From the NCBI GenBank assembly GCA_023301645.1, contig JALZUH010000046.1, positions 1 to 23,697 of the forward strand: a stretch of 23,697 bases of DNA, written 5' to 3'. This DNA is from Akkermansiaceae bacterium. Lineage in GTDB: Bacteria > Verrucomicrobiota > Verrucomicrobiia > Verrucomicrobiales > Akkermansiaceae. The translations under genes and the position numbers were made by a program. Of the stretch, positions 15,434 to 23,694 are shown in pieces (positions within the stretch are counted from its first letter, which is position 1; every line of letters starts with the position of its first letter). Under the pieces are notes generated by a model. That model was not told where the DNA came from and did no database searches. It worked only from the letters and a program-made list of their open reading frames with translations.

Positions 15434-16393
15434 TTACTTGGCGAGGAGTTTTGCCTGCTGCGTGGTGGTTAGGTAGGTAAGTGCTTCGCGAGGGTTCGAT
15501 CTGCAGTAGGCATTTACCTTACACGCCTGTATATCGGTGAGGGTGAGCCCTGCAAAGACGGTGCCTGAGATCTGGCGCTTCTGGTCGGACTGCTTGGCCT
15601 TTCTGTATCCCTTCATTGAGTATGGCTTCGGGACAAGTGCTGAAACGCGCTGCTTTTGTGCCTCGCTACTGAGGAAGACATCATTGGCTACTCCTAGCTC
15701 GCGAGCACGGGTAACGAGAGTTTTGAGTGGTAGCTTCCCCTTGTGGAACGTCACCAGTGTCACCTCACGTCCAGATAACCATCCAGCCTCTGTAGACACG
15801 ACACCATCAAGGGCACCTAGCTTGTGCTCGCCTGTCCAGTAACAATGGCATGAGAATGCTGCCTGCTCTAGCTGGCTGCTATCAGTAGCAAGGGCTAAGA
15901 GCTCGAGGGGCTTAGGCACTGGCTGGTTGGACTTCTCCAAAGCACTCACCATGCGTGCGGTGAGTTCCTTGTGCGTATTGACCTGTGCTTTTCTCGGGAT
16001 GATATCCTTGCCGTCGGCATTGAGGAAGCGAATCACCTGATAATTCCACGCAGGTTCATTATACTTTTTAAGAATCTTAGAATCTTCACCACCGCTGTTA
16101 TTATGGATGAGTAGTGGCACGAAGGCGTTCTCAACAGCGTCGACGATAATAGGGTTGGTCATGACCTCACGACCAAAAATCTTACACCCTGCTCATCCGG
16201 GGACTTCTTGGAAAAAGGCAAATACCGGCTTGTTCTGCTTTTTAGAAAGCGCGAGTGCGCTATCGTGATCACGTAGAAACTTAGCTGGCCCTGTCTCGAC
16301 GCCGGCCTGGCTGGGGGTAAGACTTATTAGCATACTAGCGCCGGTGACGACGAGTCCGGCAATGAGTGCTAAGTTGATTTTGGAAGAATACAT
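15434..16393 (-). CDS. Probable selenoprotein: thioredoxin-like U-x-x-C region fused to a MsrA-like domain (in-frame UGA)
   Basis: Two ORFs of 66 and 242 codons are in one frame, separated by a UGA at 16195-16193 and 10 sense codons. Read through, they give 319 residues. Residues 1-30 form a signal peptide or membrane anchor (LALIAGLVVTGASMLISLTP). A thioredoxin-like segment follows (NKPVFAFFQEVPG, then U67-A-G-C70, a UxxC redox pair), with ENAFVPLLIHNN and EPAWNYQVIRFLNADG. A MsrA-like domain begins near residue 180: SCHCYWTGE with Cys184 aligned to the MsrA nucleophile, then GVVSTEAGWLSGREVTLVTF. The UGA occupies the place of the first redox cysteine, and a bSECIS-like hairpin follows. UGA is a normal stop elsewhere here (9374-9372, 23692-23694), so the genetic code is not changed. 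It precedes the ferredoxin gene by 121 bases. A nonsense mutation is the alternative. Confidence 0.72.
16155..16176 (-). promoter_or_regulatory. bSECIS-like stem-loop just downstream of the UGA
   Basis: TTGGTCGTG (16176-16168) pairs with CATGACCAA (16163-16155), nine base pairs with one G-U, capped by AGGT (16167-16164). There are 25 bases between the UGA and the loop, within the usual spacing for bacterial SECIS elements, and the loop has G at its second position; the AGGU loop recalls that of the E. coli fdhF SECIS. The ATG in its 3' arm (16162) would be miscalled as a gene start. Confidence 0.6.
16193..16195 (-). other. Candidate selenocysteine codon (UGA)
   Basis: The UGA reads V-P-G-U-A-G-C-K, placing selenocysteine as the first residue of a U-x-x-C thioredoxin-type motif. 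Both flanking frames code for conserved-looking sequence of one fused protein. Confidence 0.65.
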
Positions 16394-16532
16394 AAGACTA
16401 AGACGATCAGTCGCGCTTTTTATTCCCAGATACCTTCATTTTTTAAAAACTACCGAACACTCGATATTATTTCTCAATCATATCGGGGTCTACCTCAAGG
16501 TGGATGCCTTCCCAAAAAAGACGGTCTCTAGC

Positions 16533-17498
16533 CTAGCGCAAGCCTACAGCAGAGCGCACTCTGTCGAGCACTTTGGTTGCTTCCTTTCTGGCATTCTCAG
16601 CGCCACTAGCAATCACCTCATTGACGTAATCGAGGTTGTTCTCTAGCTCCTCACGCTTCTGCCTGACGGGTGCGAAATGCTCCCAATACGCATCGAAAAC
16701 GCGCTGTTTGAAGTCTCCATAGCCAAAGCCACCTGCCTCATGGTCAGTGAGCATTTGCTGCATTTGCTCTTCATTGGCAAAGAGCTTATAGAGTGCGATG
16801 ATGGTAGATCCTTCAGTTTGCTTCTTATCTTCGACGGCGGCAGAATCCGTCACGATCTTCATGATGGACTTGCGCAGTGCCTTCTGCCCGCCTGTAAGTG
16901 GGACGGTGTTATTATAGCTTTTTGACATCTTCTGCCCGTCGAGACCGGGGACAATGGCCGTGCCCTCCTGAATCTGCACCTCAGGAATGGTCAGTGTCGA
17001 CTCGCCGAAGCGGTCATTGATCTTGGCGGCTAGATCTCGTGTCATTTCTAAGTGCTGCTTCTGGTCCTTACCCACAGGCACGAGCTCTGCGTCGTAGAGT
17101 AAAATATCGGCTGCCATCAGAGTAGGATAGGCAAAAAGAGCGTGATTGGCATCGAGGCCCTTAGCCACTTTATCCTTATAGGAATGGGCGCGTTCTAGTA
17201 ATCCCATAGGGCAAACGGTAGAGAGAATCCACGCGAGCTCATTGACCTCAGGAATGTCACTCTGACGGAAAATGGTCGCCTTCTCTGGGCTCAGTCCACA
17301 AGCGAGAAAATCGATTGCGAGGTCTTGGATGTTAGCACGCAGTGTCGCGGCGTCACTCATACTCGTCATCGCGTGATAGTCCGCAATAAAGTAAAAGGCT
17401 TCACCCTTATCCTGTAATTTCACCGCAGGCTCCATCGCCCCGAAGTAATTACCAATGTGGAGTTTGCCGCTAGGCTGAAGCCCTGTAAGAATTCTCAT
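16533..17498 (-). CDS. trpS: Tryptophan-tRNA ligase
   Basis: The 321-residue enzyme charges tRNA-Trp with tryptophan. It is a class Ic synthetase: TGLQPSGKLHIGNYFG at 5-20 holds the HIGN signature (14-17), ADYHAMTSM at 39-47 is the substrate-binding strand, LMAADILLYDAELVPVG at 127-143 and DQKQHLEMTRD at 145-155 are family-typical, and GQKMSKSYNN at 188-197 holds the KMSKS loop (190-194). Length is normal for bacterial TrpS. It is transcribed away from the small plus-strand gene, and its leader (17499-17720) shows no T-box or Trp-rich leader peptide that I can find. It ends about 140 bases before the probable selenoprotein gene. Confidence 0.98.
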   Translation of the reverse strand: MRILTGLQPSGKLHIGNYFGAMEPAVKLQDKGEAFYFIADYHAMTSMSDAATLRANIQDLAIDFLACGLSPEKATIFRQSDIPEVNELAWILSTVCPMGLLERAHSYKDKVAKGLDANHALFAYPTLMAADILLYDAELVPVGKDQKQHLEMTRDLAAKINDRFGESTLTIPEVQIQEGTAIVPGLDGQKMSKSYNNTVPLTGGQKALRKSIMKIVTDSAAVEDKKQTEGSTIIALYKLFANEEQMQQMLTDHEAGGFGYGDFKQRVFDAYWEHFAPVRQKREELENNLDYVNEVIASGAENARKEATKVLDRVRSAVGLR

Positions 17499-17720
17499 GC
17501 GGCGTTTTTAGAAACTCCGAGAGAAGAAGCAAGATGAAAGCCCGACTAAACTCATGCGCTGAGCCATTAGCAGAGCTGTCTTGGTCGCCTCGGGGGGATA
17601 TTTGTTACATTAAATACCTTTTTACTTGTTTCAGAATGCTGGGAGAATGTATCAGGTGGGCGCAGGGTGAGCCGCTGGCTCATTGAAACAATTTCATATC
17701 ACACATCACTTAATTACACC

Positions 17721-17933
17721 ATGGCCTTTACACCAAGCAAAGATCAGAAACGCCGCGAAAGAGAGCAGAAAAAGCTCGATAAAAGACTCGCGAAGGAGGA
17801 GGCGAAGGCTGAGAAGCTAGCTACTGCACAAGCCGCTGCTGCTGAGGCTAACATGACTGATGAGGAGAGAGAAGAGGCTGAGTTCGAGGCAGAGCTCGCC
17901 GCTGAGGCTGCTGCCGCTGAGGCAGATTCTTAA
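17721..17933 (+). CDS. Small highly charged Lys/Glu/Ala-rich protein, unknown
   Basis: A 70-residue protein. The ATG at 17721 gives MAFTPSKDQKRREREQKKL as the start; an upstream ATG at 17667 would add 18 unlikely residues. The first half is basic (Lys/Arg with Glu), the second is acidic and Ala-rich (MTDEEREEAEFEAEL), so the protein is probably one long amphipathic helix. The 213-base composition is low-complexity. It is divergent from trpS, and the sialate esterase follows after about 140 bases with no clear terminator. The function is unknown; ORF coherence and position support it as a real gene. Confidence 0.55.
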   Translation: MAFTPSKDQKRREREQKKLDKRLAKEEAKAEKLATAQAAAAEANMTDEEREEAEFEAELAAEAAAAEADS

Positions 17934-18071
17934 GTCGTTTTTTATAACGCAATTATAGCGCTTTTAGTGGCTGTTATTTTATAAATCTGAAAGAAGGTTT
18001 GTTTTGATTGGGTAGATATCGGTTTGACGGGTTGCATTCATGTGCTCGATCATTTATCGGTTATTATCTTT

Positions 18072-19571
18072 ATGAAACACGCTGTATTCTCTTTTTGTTT
18101 AGTCCTTTGCTCATCTGCCTTGAGTCATGGTGAGGTCCGCCCTTCGGCTCTTTTTTCAAACCATATGGTGCTGCAGCGCGATATGGTCGTGCCTGTATGG
18201 GGCGATGCGGATCCCGGGGAGAAGGTAGAGGTGAGCTTCTCTGGCCAGAGCAAGTCAGCCGTGGCTGATGCTGGTGGCAAATGGATGGTGAAGCTCGATG
18301 CGATGAATGCTTCTGCTGATGGGCTAGAAATGTCGATTAAGGGGAAGAATACCCTTACCTTTTCAGACGTGCTAGTGGGTGAGGTCTGGATCTGTTCAGG
18401 ACAGTCGAATATGCAGCTCGGGTGGAATTCAGTAGTGGAAGTGAGGAAGAAAGTGCCGAAGGCTGGTAATGTGCGCAGCTTCGAAGTTCCACGGGTCGTC
18501 TCATACAAGGAAGAAGATCAGCTGGAAGGGCAATGGGGCACTGCGGTGACTAGTAGTGCTGTAGGAGCTGGTTTTTCGATGTTTTTAGAAGAGTCTGTCG
18601 GTGTGCCAGTGGGGATTATCCATAGCTCATGGGGTAGCTCGTCACTGGAGGCGTGGATGCCGCGTGATATGGCTCAGGATTTCCCACGCTACGCTCAGCA
18701 GCTGGAGGTAACAGACGCCGATACTGCGGGCAAAGAGCGAATTACGGCGGCATTAGCTGCGCCAGAAAGGTCGAAGGCTGATGATATCTTCATGAGAAGG
18801 CAGCCCAATATTCTTTATAATGCGATGATCAAGCCGTTGGTCCCTTATGCTTGTCGTGGCTTGGTCTGGTATCAGGGTGAGCGTAACGCGTATAACTTCG
18901 ACTCGATTCCAGATAAGCCTTGGTATCGACGCACGATACCGATGACTGGCTACGGTGCAGCGCTCAAGGGCTGGGTAGAGAGGTATCGCAAGGAGTGGGC
19001 AAGAGATGACATGCACTTTATGGTGGTGATGCTTCCTGGCTACGCGGGTAAAGAGCTAGAGAAACAAGCCGAGAAACCAGATGTGGAGTCATGGGCGTGG
19101 ATGCGACAGGCTCAGCTAGAAGTCCTAGACCTACCTCATACCTCAGTGGCAAATACCATTGATTTGGGTCATGTTACGAATATTCACCCGAAAGATAAGG
19201 AGCCTATTGCTGAGCGCTTGGCACTACTGGCTGAGCGAGACACACTGCAGCGTGATGTTGTGGCAGAGGGGCCGATCATGCAGCGAGTCGAGCAGGCTGG
19301 TGATCACTTGGTCGTTCACTATGGCACTAGCGCGCAAGGGCTAAGCACTACCGACGGTGCCGCGCCTTCGGGCTTCTGGATTGCTGATGATTCGCAGCGC
19401 TGGGTGCCGGCGGTGGCGACGATCAGTAGTGATGTAGTAGAGCTTCGCTCGCCAGATATGGCTAAGCCTCTCTATGCTCGCTACGCCTTCGCAGCAGTGC
19501 CAAAAGTAAACTTAGTCAATGGGGCAAAACTCCCTGCCAGACCCTTCAGGACGGACAGCTTTACGAAGTAG
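18072..19571 (+). CDS. Secreted sialate O-acetylesterase (SASA/SGNH-like)
   Basis: The ATG at 18072 gives a 499-residue protein with a clear signal peptide (MKHAVFSFCLVLCSSALSHG); an upstream ATG at 18024 would mask it. The N-terminal beta domain (VRPSALFSNHMVLQRDM, PVWGDADPGEKVEV) is typical of sialate O-acetylesterases of Planctomycetes, Verrucomicrobia and Bacteroidetes. The catalytic block is WICSGQSNMQ with Ser112 in GQSN as nucleophile, then HSSWGSSSLEAWM, LVWYQGERNAYN (usually GESN, here GERN) and IHPKDKEPIAERLALLA with a His-Pro-Lys-Asp in the catalytic-His region. It removes O-acetyl groups from sialic acids or related polysaccharide esters outside the cytoplasm. It stands alone, followed by the convergent glycosyltransferase gene 27 bases on. 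Confidence 0.92.
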   Translation: MKHAVFSFCLVLCSSALSHGEVRPSALFSNHMVLQRDMVVPVWGDADPGEKVEVSFSGQSKSAVADAGGKWMVKLDAMNASADGLEMSIKGKNTLTFSDVLVGEVWICSGQSNMQLGWNSVVEVRKKVPKAGNVRSFEVPRVVSYKEEDQLEGQWGTAVTSSAVGAGFSMFLEESVGVPVGIIHSSWGSSSLEAWMPRDMAQDFPRYAQQLEVTDADTAGKERITAALAAPERSKADDIFMRRQPNILYNAMIKPLVPYACRGLVWYQGERNAYNFDSIPDKPWYRRTIPMTGYGAALKGWVERYRKEWARDDMHFMVVMLPGYAGKELEKQAEKPDVESWAWMRQAQLEVLDLPHTSVANTIDLGHVTNIHPKDKEPIAERLALLAERDTLQRDVVAEGPIMQRVEQAGDHLVVHYGTSAQGLSTTDGAAPSGFWIADDSQRWVPAVATISSDVVELRSPDMAKPLYARYAFAAVPKVNLVNGAKLPARPFRTDSFTK

Positions 19572-19598
19572 AATTTACCGAGTGGTGAGTGAGTGCCG

Positions 19599-20654
19599 CT
19601 AGACTTGCTTGAGAAAGTCACAAAGTGCGGCGGCTTCGGCTTCGATAGTGTAGTTGTTTTCTATCCTTTCGCGGCCTTGCTTACCCATTGTGGCTAGGTG
19701 CTCAGGCTCTGCCATGAGTGCTGCGAGCTTCTCCGTGGTGGCGGCAAGGTCATCGCAGGGCACGACGTGGCCGTCTACCCCTTCGCGCACGACGTCCTTC
19801 CATGCTCCTGCTTCGGAAGCGAGCACGGCAGTGCCACTGGCCATCGCCTCTGGGATGGTGAGTCCGTATCCTTCATTCCTACTGAGGCCTGCGATGATGG
19901 ACATGGCGCGCATGAGCTTGGGGATTTCTGAAAATGGCTGCTCACCGAGGAAGATGAATCGCTCACTGAGCCCGTGGCGCTCGATCTCGTCTTGGAGCCC
20001 CTGCACGTAGGCTTCGTCTTTGGGCATGGTTTTACCACAGATGATGACGGTGAAGTCATTATGTTTCTTGAGCAGGGGGATGGCTGCATGCACGAGGAGG
20101 TCGATGCCTTTTTGCTGCCTTACTCTGCCGAAGACACCGATGCCGTGCTTACCGGGGTGGCCGTATGTTTGCCAGTGCTGTGCTTTGTCCTCAGCGGGGG
20201 TGTAGGTGCTGGTGTCTATACCGTGGGGGATGACGATGTCAGCGCCGCCAGCGATGTATTGGTTTGCCCCTGAGCAGGTGGTGATGATGCCGTCGCACTG
20301 GCGAATGAGGAAGCGGGTAATCCAGCTATGATCTCGCTGCGAGGTGGCGGTGAAGACGATACGAATCTTCGCGCCGAAGAGATGCTTGAGCATTAGCGCC
20401 TGAATGACTTCATCGTTTCTGCGTGCATGGAAAACACGGGTGCTACCACTGGGGAGAAGATTTCGGCAGAGCTTGGCAGTTTGTAAGAAGCTCAGACAGG
20501 TGACGCCATCGGGTAGGTGGTGTTTGCCCATGACGGCGACTGATGCCATCTTGTTTTGGTGATGGAGCACCTGTAGCATCGTCGATGTCACGCCAGAGAA
20601 TCGTGGATTTGAGTTTCCAAGGATAATTTCTACAGGAGGCTCTGTGGCAGGCAT
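19599..20654 (-). CDS. Glycosyltransferase, GT4-like (GT-B fold)
   Basis: A 351-residue GT-B enzyme using a nucleotide sugar. The N-terminal acceptor domain (NSNPRFSGVTSTMLQVLHHQ) is followed by the linker at IVIPHGIDTSTYTP. The donor domain holds GIGVFGRVRQQKGIDLLVHA, FTVIICGKTM, RFIFLGEQP, and SRNEGYGLTIPEAMASG with the E-x7-E catalytic pair, then GHVVPCDDLAAT. No membrane segment is visible, so it is a cytoplasmic or membrane-associated enzyme, probably for a cell-surface glycan or lipid. It is convergent with the sialate esterase and divergent from the HAD gene. The acceptor is unknown. Confidence 0.93.
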   Translation of the reverse strand: MPATEPPVEIILGNSNPRFSGVTSTMLQVLHHQNKMASVAVMGKHHLPDGVTCLSFLQTAKLCRNLLPSGSTRVFHARRNDEVIQALMLKHLFGAKIRIVFTATSQRDHSWITRFLIRQCDGIITTCSGANQYIAGGADIVIPHGIDTSTYTPAEDKAQHWQTYGHPGKHGIGVFGRVRQQKGIDLLVHAAIPLLKKHNDFTVIICGKTMPKDEAYVQGLQDEIERHGLSERFIFLGEQPFSEIPKLMRAMSIIAGLSRNEGYGLTIPEAMASGTAVLASEAGAWKDVVREGVDGHVVPCDDLAATTEKLAALMAEPEHLATMGKQGRERIENNYTIEAEAAALCDFLKQV

Positions 20655-20841
20655 GAGAATAAGGGTGAAATGTGGAGTGCAGGTGTGTTGCTGGGAGTCA
20701 TTCCAGTGAAGCTTTCGGGTTCTATCATGGAGTCATTGGGTGAGCACGGACTTTTTCGCGCTTGCCGCCTGCCTAGTCTCTTGGTTTGCTCATGGACTGC
20801 CTTTTGCTTGTAGCAAGCTTCATGAAGGGTAGGATTCCATT

Positions 20842-21723
20842 ATGGCTATTTCACAGAACACTATCGCACTGGTCTTTGACTACGATCAGACATTGAGCCC
20901 TAGCTATATGCAGGACGATGTGATCTTTCCTGAGTTCGGGATTAATCCAGAGTCTTTCTGGAAGAAGTGTAATGCCCTCGTCCACGACCAAGGCTGGGAT
21001 GGCGAGCTCGCCTACATGCAGTGCCTGATGGACTACCTTGAGATGGATCAGGTTTCCAATGCCCGCCTGACTGAGCTGGGTGCCAATCTGGGCTTCTTCC
21101 CCGGGGTTACCGAAATTTTCGAAGGCCTAAGAAACCAGTGCCTGAAGCCTGAGCACCACGCGCAGGGTATTACCATCGAGTATTACATCGTCTCCTCTGG
21201 ACTGAAGGCTCTCCTTGATGGCAGCAGCTTCAAGGATGAGTTCCGCGCTATCTACGGCTGTGAATTCGGCGAGGACGAGCAAGGGCGCCTTCGCTATGCG
21301 AAGCGGACGATCTCCCACACGACCAAGACCCAGTATCTTTTCCGCATTAATAAAGGCCTACTCGACTACTCAGAGGATGTGAATGACCACCTAGAGCCAG
21401 AGCTACGCCCGGTGCCATTTGAAAACATGATCTACGTAGGAGACGGCCCTACTGATGTGCCTTGCTTCACTGTGATGCGCAAAAATGGCGGCAATGCCAT
21501 CGCGGTGTATAATCCAGAGGACGAGTCGCGCCGAAGCTTCCGTAAATGCTACCAACTCTGCGGTAAAGCAGATCGAGTCAAGCACATCGCCCCCGCAGAT
21601 TACCGCGCAGGCAGTCACCTTCGCCTACTTCTCGAAGAAATGGTCGGTGAAGTCGCCGATAAGATTTTACTTCGCCGCACAGACGAAATAAGAGGAGGCA
21701 CGGTCTCCGCCCCCACATTTTAA
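20842..21723 (+). CDS. HAD-superfamily phosphatase
   Basis: A 293-residue HAD hydrolase. Motif I is FDYDQT at 12-17, with Asp13 as nucleophile and Asp15 as acid/base; motif II is VSSG at 117-120; the Lys of motif III is probably near 163 (TKTQYLF); motif IV is GDGPTDVPC at 200-208, with Asp201 and Asp205. A mainly helical cap lies between motifs I and II. This arrangement is like PSP/haloacid-type phosphatases with a C1 cap. The ribosome site is AGGA, 8 bases before the ATG. mpl follows 22 bases later on the same strand, suggesting an operon. The substrate is unknown. Confidence 0.9.
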   Translation: MAISQNTIALVFDYDQTLSPSYMQDDVIFPEFGINPESFWKKCNALVHDQGWDGELAYMQCLMDYLEMDQVSNARLTELGANLGFFPGVTEIFEGLRNQCLKPEHHAQGITIEYYIVSSGLKALLDGSSFKDEFRAIYGCEFGEDEQGRLRYAKRTISHTTKTQYLFRINKGLLDYSEDVNDHLEPELRPVPFENMIYVGDGPTDVPCFTVMRKNGGNAIAVYNPEDESRRSFRKCYQLCGKADRVKHIAPADYRAGSHLRLLLEEMVGEVADKILLRRTDEIRGGTVSAPTF

Positions 21724-21745
21724 TTACCCCCGCTTTAACACTACT

Positions 21746-23125
21746 ATGCAACACATCCACTTCATCGGAATATGCGGCACCGCTATGGGCTCCGTAGCAG
21801 CAGCCATGCAGGCAAAAGGCTTCACCGTAACAGGCTCTGACGAGAATGTTTACCCACCCATGTCTACCTTCCTCGAAGAGCAAGGCGTGCAGATCTTCCC
21901 CGGGTATAAAGAAGAGAATATCCCAGAAACGGCCGAAGTCATCGTCGTGGGTAATGCCATCAGCCGAGGGAATCCCGAAGCGGAAGCCGCTCTCGATCGC
22001 AAGCTACTCTATGTCTCACTTCCAGAAGTCCTCAAAGAGCACTTCCTACGCGGGAAGCGCAATCTCGTCGTCAGTGGCACCCATGGCAAGACCACGACCA
22101 GCTCACTGCTAGCATGGCTACTGAAGTCGGCTGGAGTCGACCCAAGCCACATGATCGGAGGCATCCCGCGCAATCTCGGTAAAGGCGCAGCATTCACCGA
22201 CTCAGAATTCGTCGTCCTCGAGGGTGATGAATACGACACCGCATTCTTCGATAAGCGCTCTAAGTTTCTCCACTACCTGCCAGAGGTCGTCATCGTCAAT
22301 AACGTCGAATTTGACCACGCAGATATTTACGACTCACTCGATGAGATCAAGCTGACCTTCAGAAGGCTGCTCAATGTCGTGCCTCGCAATGGCATGGCCT
22401 ACATCAATGGTGACTGCCCTAATAGCATGGATGTCGCTAAGGGAGCACCAGCACCGATGAAAACAGTGGGACTCGGCGACGACTGCGAACTCCAAATCAC
22501 CGACATCGACTATGGTAGTGAAGTGACGACCTTCACCCTTGATGGTGAGACTTACCAGCTTCCTATGGCAGGTGAGTTCAATGTGCGTAATGCCGCCATG
22601 GCAATCTGTGCAGCGAGGTTCTCAGGGTTTTCTGCCGATGATATCAGAACGGGCTTAATGGCATTCGAAGGCATTGCCCGTCGTCAGGAAGTCAGAGGAG
22701 TCGTCAATGGCGTTAGAGTCATCGACGACTTTGCCCACCACCCTACTGCCATTGGACTGGCTGTAGATAGTCTGCGCCAGCAGTATCCAGACTCACGTAT
22801 GTGGGTGATCTTCGAGCCACGTTCCAATACCACACGCAGAAATATTTTCCAAAACGAGCTCGCCACCTCACTCAGTAAGGCAGACATCGCTATCGTTCCC
22901 TCCATCGAAGACGCCACTAAGGTCGCCGAGGAGGAAAGACTCGACCCAGAGAAGCTCGTCAATGATGTCAAAGCCAGCGGCACGGATTGTCACTACTGTA
23001 AGAATGTCGACGACATCGTAGCCCTCGTGGCCAAAGATGCTAAAGCAGGTGACACCATCGCAGTGCTCAGCAATGGCGGCTTCGGAGGTATCCACCAGAA
23101 GCTACTTGATGCTCTGGAGGGGTAG
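21746..23125 (+). CDS. mpl: UDP-N-acetylmuramate:L-alanyl-gamma-D-glutamyl-meso-diaminopimelate ligase
   Basis: A 459-residue Mur ligase that recycles peptidoglycan tripeptide onto UDP-MurNAc. The start HIHFIGICGTAMG at 3-15 is the Mpl-type dinucleotide-like fold. The ATP loop is SGTHGKTTT at 110-118, then EGDEYDTAFFDKRSKFLHY (which distinguishes Mpl from MurC), NNVEFDHADIY, and FNVRNAAMA in the central region, followed by RRQEVRG and DDFAHHPTA of the C-terminal domain and FEPRSNTTRRN. Length is normal. It is cytoplasmic. The HAD gene precedes it by 22 bases. A MurC assignment is less likely because of the ICGTAMG and EYDTAFFDKRSKF segments. Confidence 0.95.
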   Translation: MQHIHFIGICGTAMGSVAAAMQAKGFTVTGSDENVYPPMSTFLEEQGVQIFPGYKEENIPETAEVIVVGNAISRGNPEAEAALDRKLLYVSLPEVLKEHFLRGKRNLVVSGTHGKTTTSSLLAWLLKSAGVDPSHMIGGIPRNLGKGAAFTDSEFVVLEGDEYDTAFFDKRSKFLHYLPEVVIVNNVEFDHADIYDSLDEIKLTFRRLLNVVPRNGMAYINGDCPNSMDVAKGAPAPMKTVGLGDDCELQITDIDYGSEVTTFTLDGETYQLPMAGEFNVRNAAMAICAARFSGFSADDIRTGLMAFEGIARRQEVRGVVNGVRVIDDFAHHPTAIGLAVDSLRQQYPDSRMWVIFEPRSNTTRRNIFQNELATSLSKADIAIVPSIEDATKVAEEERLDPEKLVNDVKASGTDCHYCKNVDDIVALVAKDAKAGDTIAVLSNGGFGGIHQKLLDALEG

Positions 23126-23184
23126 AGAGTTATCGCTCTAGTTAGAGAGTAACGAAGCCGCTATACTGAGCTTCGAATAACGAA

Positions 23185-23694
23185 ATGATCAAAAGCACAT
23201 ACATACAGACGCTCTTCGATGCTCTCAATAAGTATGGGGTTAAATACGCTATTGTAGGTGGACTGGCTGTTAATTTCCACGGTTACCAGCGTTTTACAAA
23301 AGATATTGATCTTCTCGTTAGTCTCGTAGCCGACGATCTTGAGTCGCTGGTAGCGTGTCTAAAGTATCTGGATTTTAAGCCTATTTACCCGATTGCTCTT
23401 GAGGAAATTCTTGACGAAGAAAAGCGACGTTTATGGGTGGAGCAGCGAAATATGACGGTGTTCTCCGTAGTGTCAGACCAGATGCCATCGCTTACTCTTG
23501 ATCTATTCGTCCTTCCCCCATACTCTTATCAGGAAATTCAGCCAGATATCATCACTGAATCGATAGGAGGAAACTTGGAGTTACCAGTTATAGATCTTCA
23601 CCGTCTCATCGAGATGAAAAAGCTAGCAGGGCGCCCCCAAGACCTCATCGACATCGAATACCTTACCAAACTATCCAATGAACACCTTCCGTGA
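23185..23694 (+). CDS. MNT/AbiEii-like nucleotidyltransferase
   Basis: A 169-residue nucleotidyltransferase with the Pol-beta-like active site: VGGLAVNFHGYQRFTKDIDLLV at 24-45 gives the GG pair (25-26) and the D-x-D (Asp40, Asp42), and LTLDLFV at 103-109 supplies the third acid (Asp106). Proteins of this class transfer nucleotides to proteins or RNA; members occur as toxins (AbiEii/MenT-like) with a partner. It is complete (TGA at 23692-23694), 59 bases after mpl, where 23126-23184 holds short AGAGAGT repeats and a 6-bp stem CGAAGC/GCTTCG. Possible partner: an ATG at 23678 overlaps its end in another frame. Toxin function is not proven. Confidence 0.82.
   Translation: MIKSTYIQTLFDALNKYGVKYAIVGGLAVNFHGYQRFTKDIDLLVSLVADDLESLVACLKYLDFKPIYPIALEEILDEEKRRLWVEQRNMTVFSVVSDQMPSLTLDLFVLPPYSYQEIQPDIITESIGGNLELPVIDLHRLIEMKKLAGRPQDLIDIEYLTKLSNEHLP

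Noticed and set aside
15434..16162. 242-codon ORF taken alone as a complete MsrA-like gene
   Set aside because: Its ATG lies in the arm of the bSECIS-like hairpin, the frame stays open upstream to the UGA and beyond it, and no ribosome site is seen; it reads better as the second part of one gene.
16500..16532. Terminator after trpS
   Set aside because: A T6 run is present on the minus strand, but the stem before it is only about 4 bp with a one-base loop, which is not credible.
17499..17720. T-box or Trp leader peptide ahead of trpS
   Set aside because: No T-box core or Trp-codon cluster is found in the leader on the minus strand.
18125..18508. 127-codon minus-strand ORF inside the sialate esterase gene
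   Set aside because: Antisense shadow; the plus-strand frame has signal peptide and GQSN motif.
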